Of a stretch of DNA of 35,636 nt, positions 9,291-18,843 are shown in pieces. Origin of the DNA: Gonium pectorale (Eukaryota > Chlorophyta > Chlorophyceae > Chlamydomonadales > Volvocaceae); NCBI GenBank assembly GCA_001584585.1, contig LSYV01000017.1, positions 901,684-937,319 of the forward strand, in the 5' to 3' direction. The notes under the pieces were generated by a model. That model did no database searches and was not told where the DNA came from. It was given only the letters and a program-made list of their open reading frames with translations. Numbering within the stretch: position 1 is the first letter of the stretch; each line of letters starts with the position of its first letter. A program made the position numbers and the translations under genes.

Positions 9291-11743
9291 GCGGCATCTG
9301 GCGGGAGTAATGGAGGAGATGGTAAGCCCACACCCAGGCGCGTCATATGCGGCTACTGGTGAGTCGAGCGGGTGTGCCGGCCCATATGGAGCAACGCACA
9401 GCGCATGGTGGAGCCGCGGAGGCACATACACCCGCGGGCATATGCGTTGCCGCCCGTAGCGGCTGGGGCGTACGGCGATATGATGGTACGTACGACGGAG
9501 CGCTGTATGCTGCACGGCACAGCATGGTGCGGCGCGCACGAGGGCGCTCGGGCGGCCGACCAGCATCCATCAGCCATGGCTGCCTCGGCTGCGATGGTGG
9601 CGGGCGGTGATGCTGGCGGCAGCGGAGGCAGCGGCGACGGCTGCTGCGTCGTCGTCGTCGGGGATGGCAGCGAGGCCCGCCTCCGGTCGACTGCATTATT
9701 GGCAAACACACGGCCCTTTCGACTGGGCAGCTGGGTATAGAGGAGGCCACCCACCCCGCGCTTTGAGGCCGCGGCGCTGACTCGGCAGCGCTGGTAACGC
9801 TCCTAGCGTAATAAGGACCCGTCGGCAAACGGGGGTGAAGGGGCGGGCAACAATAGAAGATTTGATCGGGGTCTGATGATAAACATGTACAGCATATATC
9901 TAGGGCCAGTGGTGATAGCAGTGGATGTCAGGCCGGGGCCGCTTGATTGCGTGTAGACTGCATCCGTGGCGGTGCAGGCTCCCGTGCAGTTGTTTAGGGC
10001 GCCCGCGGCTGCGGGTTTTGCAGGCGGATGCGGAGGAGCGAAGAATATCCGCAGTGGGCTCTGGGAGGAGTTGGGAAAGAGAAGAGCTCGCGGTCTGAGT
10101 GCCGTAAGTCGGTTGTTAACATATTAATGGGCAGTTGGTGATGTCAGGCGGTTGGGCCTTGCGGTGATGATTCGTGCAATGCGACCAGTCGGATGATTCG
10201 GGATAGTACGGCACGGTATCGGGCGGTCTCGCCTTCGCAGTTAGGATATAAGCAAACGGTAGAGCCGGCAGGTGGGTACCTCGCTCTCTCAGGCGTACGT
10301 GAGGTACAGTCTCGTAAGTCATATATGTCTCGATTGGGGCGCTGGAGTTGTTACGGTTTCCAGCGGCTTCACACGTTCTGGTTGCTGATGTCGTTTTGGC
10401 GGTTGGCGTTCATACGGCGGTACGATAGCGGGGCAAACCAGCAGGATGCTGAGCTCCGGGTGAAGCACGTCAAGCAAAGTTGCTACGCCACGTTGGAGCT
10501 GCGGTGGTCAGTTCCATGATGGCGGTGGAGAGATCCATTGCACGTGGGCGTGGGGCATTGCTTGCTCGCTTCTGCGATGACCCCAGCCAGGCGCCTCCGG
10601 CTTGCTCGCAGCCGGTCGTCAAAGCTAGTGTAATACTGTCTTGGATGCGGATCTTCCTTGGTCGTATCATGCTGGTGGCCTGCTGTCTGTACTTTCCTCT
10701 GAACGGTTTGGAGGCTCGGTCCGTTCAGGGATAGTGAGGGCCGCCTCGCGCCGCTGCGCCGAGTGCGTGGAGCTGAGGGGACTTACTTGTGCCAGGTTTG
10801 TGGGGGCGCGGCAGCCGTGAACCATGTTCGGTGCGGCCGGTGCTTTCCAGGGGAGCTTTCCAAGAGGGCCTCCGTTATGCGCAAGACAAGTGGCACACAT
10901 GCACCGCCCCTGTCAAGACATCCGCTGGATTGATATCCGCCGCAGCTCGAAGCCTGTGCCCGCAGGGCGCAATCAAGCACCCGTCGCGTTGCCACGGCCG
11001 CGAGCTCCTATGTTCCCCGCCATCCCGTGCATCCACTACTCCAGCGAACGAACGATCCAGCAGTCACACGGGGTGTGAGGCCCTTCTGCCTGCGGCCAGT
11101 CTCGTAGGTCCCGCCCCACGCACCATTGCGCGTTGTTTACCGATCCGAGCCTGGCAGCCTCTTCTTACCTCACTCCAGTATGCATACGATGATGCGATTG
11201 ACCCCGCCTCTTGATTATGGTATGCCAGCTTTCGTCACAGGTAAGACAGGAAGTGCGTACGTGCGTCCCCCGTCGGGTGGTGCAAGCAACCTCCCGACAT
11301 GTGTCCAATATATAACGCTGTAGCTCTATTCATGTGTCTGCACATACGCTGGGTATGACCAGCAGGTGTGACCGGTTTCTCCGATTTATAACCGTTGTAA
11401 CCAGCTTCTCTGGAAATGTCGCATATTCACGGCGATCGATAAAAAGAAATTATACAATCGCCAAAATCCCCGTATGGTTATGCCATGTATGGTCCCGTTA
11501 TGGTCCGCCGCCCACCGTCCGCCGAGCGAGCTTGCCCGTTGCGGCCCCTTTCATCGCGTAGGCGCTGAAATAACCCCGATATCGGGATGAACTACTTTTG
11601 TTGTGCGGCTGTGCAGTCGGGGTGAAGCGAGGTAGGCGCACGCATGTGCCGTACCGTGATCCGGTCCCGAATAAATACCATTTCAGTACAATCAAAGCAA
11701 TCTGTGGCCTCGGACAGCAGGGGAAGAGGCAAGCGTCGCTTGC
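9291..11743. other. ISN1-haloperoxidase spacer, no recognisable gene
   Basis: The first part is presumably ISN1 3' UTR. A short GGC/GTC trinucleotide-rich stretch lies at 9600-9665. A TGTAA motif at 10629-10633 is a possible but distant ISN1 polyadenylation signal. From about 11300 to 11480 the DNA becomes noticeably AT-richer. I see no protein family on either strand. Confidence 0.5.
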
Positions 11744-11751
11744 TATTTATA
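11744..11751 (+). promoter_or_regulatory. TATA-like element before the haloperoxidase-like gene
   Basis: TATTTATA lies 69 bases before the ATG at 11820, in otherwise GC-rich sequence. A start site about 30 bases downstream would leave a short 5' UTR of about 40 bases. The position is plausible; function is inferred. Confidence 0.4.
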
Positions 11752-11819
11752 CAGCTTTACTACCCCCAAGCAACTTACTTGCTTCAAACAAGCAACGATA
11801 CATACAGCAGCCCTCCACG

Positions 11820-14800
11820 ATGCCGCGTCGTGCGTCGCTGGCCACTGTTGCTCTGCTAATGGTGTTGTTCGGCCTTGCGACGGCTGACTGGGGACCTTCC
11901 GGCGACGTGGTATGTAGGTCCATACGAGCAAAATAATTCTTGTCACAAGGAGGACCCGTCTCAGCTAGATGCATCAGTAACCCGCCAGAAACCGATCCGC
12001 TGCTGCAAGCAAGCGAGCGGGGTTGGCCCCGCCGCTAGCTACCCCCACCGTGCCAAGGCGAAGGCATATTTTTTTATGCAAATGCGCACCACCTGTGTGC
12101 CCTTTCCCTCGCTGCCGGACAGGTGCCGAACGTCGTCGACCTGGGGCCCCCGCTATCTTGCCTTCCACCTCCTTCCCGCGTAAACCTCGATGAGGAGTAT
12201 TCGGTCTACGACGCGCTATTTTTTGGTCAGATGATCAACCTTGTCGTCGCGGTATGTCGGTGGGGCCTACATGGTTTACATGGCTTGCAAGAAGGGAAGG
12301 GAAGGCCCGGGAAACAGAGCTGCTTGTATCATGGCGCCCGATGCGCTATACGATTCGTTGCCTATCTATGGACGAATGCCCTATCTTCTCTCCTCTCGGT
12401 CGCCAACCCGCCGCCAACCCGCAACAGACCGGCTCGAACCCCTACATCTCTCAGCTGAGCGCCTGGTCGCTCGCTGGCTGGAGCGCCGTTGCGCTCTATG
12501 ACTGCAACTCCAAGCCGGCGCTGGACCTGGGCATCCCCAGGTGGGCCAGTTGCTCCGCATGTCCGCTGCCATCCTCTCCCGATATGGAATCAATAACCGC
12601 CCCAGTACATGCAAGGCCCCTTTATTTCGGAAAGCCCTAATCAGACCTACAGCGGCCCCCAATCCTCCTGTTCCCACCCCCTGGCCCCGCTCCGTCCGCA
12701 GGCGCCCCATTGGCCAGCGCATACTGCGCAACCGCAACCGCGCCCTCGCGGCCGCCCTGCTCAGGCTGCACAGCATGGTGGACCCCGTGCTGGGCGGCCA
12801 GTCCCGGGCCATCATGGCCGCCGCCATCCCCAAGGGCCGCTTCCAGCTGGAGCCCAGCTGCAACGGCAGCACCAGCTCGTGGGACACACCCGAGTGCGTC
12901 GGCATCAAGGCCGCCGAGGTGCGTGGGGCTCGTTCGTGGGACGGGTGGCGACGACACGACTGGAAAGACGGTTGGTGCGTTGGTTGGTAACAAGCAGTTG
13001 GTTGGTTGGTTGGTTGGTTGGTTGGTTGGTTGGGTGCGTGGTTGCAGCGAGAGCATGGGCCGAGGTCGTTCACGACACGTACATGCCGCCCCCACGGGCG
13101 GGAATCGGGCAACGGGTCGAGTGCAGTCGTGCGCGCTGCCTTGGGGAACTGGCGGTGGCCCCCTCGCCCCAACCGCGGTGCCTCACTAACTACGCATGAC
13201 CGTGTGTGGTGCAATCTCGCAGGAGACGTACAAGTGGATGCAGGCCGCCGGCTGGAACTACGACGGCGCGCGCAGCCGCCAGTACAACAAGTCGCCCTTC
13301 ACGGTACGTGTGTCGTGCGCGTGCCAAGCTGCCAGGCGCTGGTATTTCGCGCTGTACTCGCGCTACCGGTAGAATGTTTTAGGATGCGCATGTGAGCGGG
13401 AAAGCTTCCCTTCATTCTTCGATCCCGCCCAGCTTTGCCTGCCACCACCCACCCACCCACCCACCCCTCTCCGTACCTTCTGACCTCCTTGCCCGCCGGC
13501 CGCCGCCCGCTGCCCGGCGGCCCCCCGCTGCCCGCCCCCCCCCCTGCACCACCCACATCTACAGGACTACACCGGCCTGACGCCCAAGAACACTCCCTGG
13601 GACCTCAAGTACCCCTGCAGCTGGCAGCCGCTGCACGAGACGGACGGCCGCGGCAAGGTCTGGATCCAGAGCCACCTGGTGCCGTACGCCCCCAACGTCA
13701 GCACCTTCTTTGTCGGCGAGGAGGACGCGTCGCGGTAAGTGGGCGCACCGGGTGCCGATCGATGATCGTAGGCCGCTTGAGCCGCTCCCATCCGCGCAGC
13801 CCACGCCCAGCATCGGCGGCCGGTAGCTGTCGTCGGTGGCGCACGTGACTGCGCGTTTTCTGCGATGCGCTGTGTGCCCTCCAATTCCCAATGTCAGGAG
13901 CCTGAAATGCTCCGCCCCGCCTACCGGTAACCCCAACACTCCTCATCCCGCCCGCCCGCCCGCCCTCCCTCCCTCCCCCCCGTGCACGCAGGCCTCTGGA
14001 CTTCTGGAAGTGCGACAACGCGACGGTGTACAAGGAGCAGGTACGGGCGGGAGGGACTCGCTACTACTACATGCTGTTACGGACTGTTTCCCTTGCGCGT
14101 GCATGCGTTTGGATGTCCTACCCTCCTACCCTACCTATTCACCCGCCCATGTCTGCTTTGCGCCTCCTCCCGCCGCCTGGGGCAGGTTGACGAGGTCATC
14201 GCCACCTCTGCGGCGCTGGACGACCGCATGAAGATGATTGCCGAGACGTTCGGCCCACAGCCCTTCACGCTGCAGACGATGCTCAAGCTGCGCGACGCCA
14301 AGAAGTGGGCCCTGCTCGACCTCATGGCCTTCGGTCTGGTCAACGTCATCCAAGTGGGTTGGCGGTTTCTTCCGGTTGGCGGTTGGCTTGCTTGGCCGAG
14401 TGTCGGCTCGAGGGCTTCATTGGGTCTGTAGGGATTAGGCCAGCCCATGAGCCCAGCTCAGATCCTCCTTGGCCCCCCTGGGCGGATCGGCGTTGCAGAT
14501 TGACCTCCAGATCAGCGTTATCCTTCGCAACAAGATCAAGTACAGCAGCGTGCGCCCCGCCAGCGCCGTGCGCTACCTGTACGGCACCAAGAACATCACG
14601 GCCTACGCGCGGGGCGTCGGCAAGGCCACCTACCCCGCGAAGTGAGTTCAGATGCTAGCCGCAGGCCTTTCAGACCCGACGCAGCTATAGGGGCTGCCCA
14701 GGGGCTATGTTACTGCGCGGGGTTTCATGGGCAGCGGAAGTAATACCGTCGGGGTCGGCCGTGGGCCGTGGGTCGTCAGCGAGCAAGCTGCGTGCGTATG

Positions 14801-15734
14801 GCCGCCTTCACACACCGCTCTTACTTGCCGTGCAGGGACTGGCTGCCGTACGTTGGCACGTACAACGAGGGCGAGTTCCCGTCGGGTGCCGTGTGCTGGT
14901 GCACCGTACTGAACGAGTGGATCACGGCGTGGCAGGTGCGGTGCAGGAAAGTGGGTGGGGCTTTCTCCGCAATGTCGTACGGTGCCGTTAGGGTACCTGG
15001 GGACGTTGCCCTGCGTGTTCCCCATGTGGCATGTGGCCATCGGTGCCTCCATGCCGGCCGCTCCATGCCGTCCACGCGTCCAACGACATTCGGGCATTCG
15101 TCCTCCTCTGCAGGGCGGCGATGACAAGCACAACCCCCCCATCTCGTGGACGTACGGCAAGGGCTGCAGCCTGCGCGAGCCCTTCACGTGGCCCACCAAG
15201 GACACGACCTTCAGCGCCTCCAGCGCCAAGGTGCGGTGGTGTGGTGCGGTGGTATGTATGGTGCCGCATGGGTGCCGTACGTACGAGGCCGCCCCTCACT
15301 TGCCTGAGGGTCTGCTGACTGGCAGGGGGCTTGCATTTGTGGGGGCTGGGGGGTTTGTGGTGTCACGAGCCGTAACCTGTTACCGCGCATGGCTGGAGGC
15401 GCTGGAGGGGCGTGGGGGCAGGTTGGACATTCGCCGCAAGGGGGCGCAAGAGGCATTAAGTCGCTGGCGGCGGTTGCGGATGGTAGAGCAGGGACGGGCA
15501 CCGCCGCTGCTGTTGCTCTTACGAACCAACCCGACCCCGTATTCCTCCCTCCCCCCTGCTGATGCATTCGCCCCGCAGGAGTTTATCGCGCTGTGCAAGG
15601 ACGCGCGCGTGTGGGGCGGCTCCCACTTCCGCGTCGCCGTGGAGGCGGGCCAGCAGGCGTGCACGGGCGTGGTGGCCAACGTGTGGGACCGCATCAAAGC
15701 GCTGTACCCCCGCCTGGGCGGCAAGAAGTGCTAG
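11820..15734 (+). CDS. secreted vanadium haloperoxidase/PAP2-like protein
   Basis: Twelve exons in matching phase give 510 aa: 11820-11909, 12123-12251, 12428-12540, 12702-12918, 13223-13303, 13565-13734, 13992-14040, 14186-14353, 14499-14641, 14836-14935, 15114-15230, 15579-15734. Residues 1-22 form a signal peptide (LATVALLMVLFGLATA, likely cut before D23), so the protein is secreted or lumenal. Family hallmarks of bacterial/algal vanadium-dependent haloperoxidases are present: DYTGLTPKNTPWD (211-223) with WQPL, then LDDRMKMIAE, then the first oxyanion motif K351-x6-R358-P359, then PSG at 402-404, then R469-VWGGS-H475. The family binds vanadate (or phosphate) and oxidises halides with peroxide; relatives are acid phosphatases. 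The PSGH acid-base histidine is Ala405 here, and the Asp usually four residues after the last histidine is also absent. Activity is therefore uncertain, and it may be a divergent or non-haloperoxidase member. No close TGTAA follows the stop. Confidence 0.85.
12998..13033 (+). repeat. (TTGG)n microsatellite in haloperoxidase-like intron 4
   Basis: About nine TTGG units lie in the intron between 12918 and 13223. They follow shorter GGTTGG pieces from 12970 and belong with the GGTTGG-type tracts seen in other introns. Confidence 0.85.
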
Positions 15735-15841
15735 ATGGACAGGCGACCAGCAAGGCGACGCGCGCTGCCGTGTGTGTACACGGCCAACTAGTGCGGGTCT
15801 GGTGACTTTCCACTGCTTTATTGTCTGTCCTTAGCTACAGG

Positions 15842-15846
15842 TTACA
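15842..15846 (-). terminator. candidate polyadenylation signal for the minus-strand ORF
   Basis: TGTAA on the minus strand lies 77 bases past the end of the open frame 16435-15923. It is the main reason to keep that frame as a possible gene convergent with the haloperoxidase-like gene. Confidence 0.25.
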
Positions 15847-15922
15847 GGTATCAGGTATCACGTCCGTCAAAGCCGGGGGGGGGGCCATGGACGAATTGCG
15901 AATATTGGGGTGGGGGAGCGGG

Positions 15923-16435
15923 TTATGGTCTATCCAGCTTCAGCGCCTGACGCCGAAGTATGGCGTGCCTGGTATCCCAGACAGCCTGTAGGTAGGCTCC
16001 CACCGCAGCTGGCGGGGCCTCCTTCATAATAGTAATCATGTTGCGATGCCTAAAGCCCAAAGCAGCCTCTATCCTTAGCGTGGTGCGCCCTCCCGTTGGA
16101 AGCACTTCGGCCGCCTGGAACTGGGGAGCGTGCGCGTGAGTGCGTGCATATGTAGAATAGTCTCTGGCTTGTATGGTCTTTTCCCCCTGTTTTGGCGGGG
16201 TGTATGTCGCGTTCCCAAATGTGCGCTTTCTCCACGCCTCCTCGTATCGCATGTGCTGTGCAAGCTCCTCACCCCCTACATTCCTCTTCACTGTATACAT
16301 GTCCACCGTCTTAAACCGGGAATACTCGTGTGAGGAAACCAATATGCTTAAAAGGCAGGGTTTGTGATGATGGTGCCAGATGGTCGGAAAGGCTTTACGG
16401 ACGTGACGCCCCGTGGTGACCCCCCGAAAGGGCAC
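15923..16435 (-). CDS. unrecognised ORF, possibly a broken or intron-containing gene
   Basis: The frame is about 170 codons and begins with GTG rather than ATG; the first in-frame ATG gives a product starting MYTVKRNVGGEELAQHMRYE. Its middle (KRNVGGEELAQHMRYEEAWRK and TFGNATYTPPK) looks like folded protein, with mixed charge and no low-complexity bias. I recognise no family. Just upstream on the same strand a different frame reads equally protein-like (RLYVPYPSDPGGLGHDINR, about 16500-16440), interrupted by a stop. This suggests a frame-shifted remnant or unmodelled introns. It converges on the haloperoxidase-like gene. A mobile-element origin is possible but not shown. Confidence 0.3.
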   Translation of the reverse strand: MPFRGVTTGRHVRKAFPTIWHHHHKPCLLSILVSSHEYSRFKTVDMYTVKRNVGGEELAQHMRYEEAWRKRTFGNATYTPPKQGEKTIQARDYSTYARTHAHAPQFQAAEVLPTGGRTTLRIEAALGFRHRNMITIMKEAPPAAVGAYLQAVWDTRHAILRRQALKLDRP

Positions 16436-16830
16436 GTGGTCCTATTTATGTCGTGCCCCAAGCCCCCTGGGTCGCTCGGGTACGGCACATAAAGCCGCAC
16501 CTCGTTTCATTCGTATCTGTGTATTGCAATGACGTCGCAATGTGTCGATGAATGTTCGTACCATATCTCCAGTCCAATGCGACATTGGATAAGCAACGAC
16601 CGGACGTGCGACTTCAGCGTCGTCGGGCTCCCGTGAGTGCCTGCCCGCCTGATGATGCAGCATGTAAGGATGCAGCTGGTACCACCGGACCAACTTTGCA
16701 TACATGTCGGCATGGCACCATCCAGTAGAGAAACAGATGATTCACGGGGCACATAATCACCCGCCCCTGATTCTGGTGCCCACAAGAGCATCCAAACGTA
16801 CGCAGTACTCCCGCCAGTGCAGGCAGCAGC

Positions 16831-16852
16831 CGGTGTCGCTCTGAAGCGGTAG
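16831..16852 (+). repeat. direct repeat flanking the assembly gap (copy 1)
   Basis: CGGTGTCGCTCTGAAGCGGTAG ends exactly at the N gap and recurs with one extra G at 16948-16970, beyond the gap. The arrangement suggests an unresolved duplication or a scaffold join made across a repeat. Confidence 0.8.
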
Positions 16853-16872
16853 NNNNNNNNNNNNNNNNNNNN
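16853..16872. other. assembly gap (20 N)
   Basis: Twenty undetermined bases. The round size suggests a placeholder rather than a measured gap, so spacing and continuity across this point are unreliable. Confidence 0.98.
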
Positions 16873-17464
16873 CCCGACCCCCAAAGACCGGCTAACCCGG
16901 TTTGTCGGACTTCACCTGGTGTACTGCAAGGCTTCAAGGTTGAGCTGCGGTGTCGCTCTGGAAGCGGTAGACGATCAGCGGCTCTGAGGGTGCATTGTGG
17001 CTCAGTTACAGCGCATCGGAGCCCTTCTATACGACGATCTGTCGTACCTGTGGCCCAAATCCAGGTGGCTCCGCGGCTGAACTAGTTCAGGCCATTGCAC
17101 CATCGACCTTCAGTTAATTGTGTCTTTTTGCTTCGTCGGTTTGTCGAGCCTAGGCATCGCCCTCCTTCCCCGAAAGGCCGCTTACCACCCCGTTCATGGC
17201 CTTACGCGGATATCTCGGCCCAGCAGGCCGGAGCCGGACTGCCTGCACGCCAGGTTCTTCGGGCGGCGCGGGCGCGTCGCTTTGGGCTTGTCCGTGGCGC
17301 GGCGTTTTGGGCCGGCGACGGGCTGTGCGCCTGGGTTGGTTGGCGCTCGCTCTGCGGTTTCATGTCCTTCCCTTCGGCCTTTGGTCCGGGCGCTGATTGT
17401 AGGTCTGGATGTTGGATTGGCTGCTTCCGGCAGCTGGCCCGTCGTGGTTCGTGGTTCGCGCGAT

Positions 17465-17547
17465 AATTGCGGCGGTAATGGCGGCGGTACTTTCGGCGGT
17501 AATTGCGGCGGTAATTGCGCGGCGGCGGTAATTGCGCGGCGGCGGTT
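17465..17547 (+). repeat. GGCGGTAATTGCG short tandem repeats
   Basis: About six imperfect copies of GGCGGTAATTGC(GC), with one variant reading GGCGGTACTTTC. It is a simple-sequence array in a gene-poor stretch. Confidence 0.75.
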
Positions 17548-17696
17548 GGCGTCTAGATAGGTGTTGGAATTGGCCCGCGCCGCCCGCCTGGCTCGGCTTG
17601 CTCCGGCTCCCGCAGTGTCGCAATAAGGCCGTTGACAGCCCCGGCCCCCGCTCCGTCGAGGCTAGCCCCATGCATGGGGCACCTCGCACGTAGCGT

Positions 17697-17792
17697 CCCT
17701 TGCAGCGATGCCGCTAGGGCCGCTAGGGACGTTTCCGTGTGATTCGGTGATTCGGTGCCCCTGCCTCATCTGACCTGGCATCGCTGCAAGGG
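17697..17792. repeat. inverted repeat, 16-bp perfect arms
   Basis: CCCTTGCAGCGATGCC (17697-17712) is repeated in reverse complement at 17777-17792, with 64 bases between. The loop contains a direct duplication of GTGATTCG and GCTAGGG. It could be a foldback element end or a hairpin; no coding content is seen. Confidence 0.8.
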
Positions 17793-18136
17793 GGGCGTTA
17801 GTTGCAGCAGCCTGGAGAGCAGGCTGGCCCGCACGCCGCCGCCCAGCCCCAATACGTCGCTGCACGACCTGCTGCCAGCCCGGGTACGGTTATGATGCCG
17901 TACTGCATGCGTGAGGAGCTGCCGATGCCGGATGGACCGGACCATGCCCTTGGGCCCGAGGGCCGGGAGCCGGGGACGCACGGGCGCTCCGCTCCAAGGC
18001 CGCCTGCTGCCCGCACCCACGCATGCGTTATGGGGCTTCCGCGTACAACCGACGCATGCGGACTGGCTGGAGTCGAGCCCATGCGGGTTTTCTACTGGTT
18101 TGGGTGTTCCAACAGGTGTGGATTCCAGATACTTTA

Positions 18137-18760
18137 CTACACAGGAGACCAGCCAGTCCACCGGGCTGCCGGCGGTAGCGGCGACGTGGCCTTGGAGCAT
18201 TGGCGGAGGCGGCTACGGAGATTCAGAAGGCCTTCGATTTGCAGCGGGAGGCGGTAGGCGCGGTAGTCGCCTGCGGGCCACGCGCTCAGTCGCAGGGTGC
18301 CCGCTGAGTTTGGTGGTTGGGCTTGGGTTTCGGGGTGTGTGGTGGGTTTTTGGTGGTGCGTTCTGGCGTGTTTTGAGATGCGGCTTCCCTGTTGGGGCAT
18401 GTACCGTTCGCCGCTCTGTTTCGGCAGGTTGCCAGGGTAGGGGTTCGGGTTGCCAGCTTTTGCTAGCGGAGGGGGGTGTCTTGCTGCCTGTGCTCCGCGG
18501 GTCCTTTCAGTCTGTTTCTCTCCTGTCCTGGCGTTCGTCGCCTCCTTTTCTTTGTTTTCGTCGTCTCGCTTTCCTGTTCTGTGGTCTTGAGGTGCAGGGC
18601 TCCTCCTCTTCTTGTCCTCGCCGTCGATGTTTGATGCTTTGATCTTGGCTGCCGTGGTGCGCTGGGTTTCGTTGGGAGGGCTACCTGTCCCTCCCGTTGC
18701 CCGGGCCCTTTCTCGCCTCTCCGCCGTAACCTGTCCACCGAAATAAATGCCGGTGCGCAA
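18137..18760 (-). other. Lys/Glu/Arg-rich open frame, possible retroelement remnant
   Basis: The minus strand is open for about 207 codons. It encodes a very hydrophilic region (AKIKASNIDGEDKKRRSPAP, then DDENKEKEATNARTGEK) and then a Pro/Gln-rich part. The composition is purine-rich on this strand, unlike the neighbouring genes. An A-rich segment (GAAAAAGGAAAATTAAAC) lies at about 18781-18799 on the plus strand. Such charged frames occur in LINE ORF1 proteins, but there is no zinc knuckle, RNA-binding or reverse-transcriptase motif. The alternative is a chance open frame. Confidence 0.2.
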
Positions 18761-18843
18761 GGGCGCTTTGTGGACGACTGAGAAAAAGGAAAATTAAACA
18801 CGGAAGGCAACCTCTACGGCGAGCAACGGGCTGGATCATGTAA

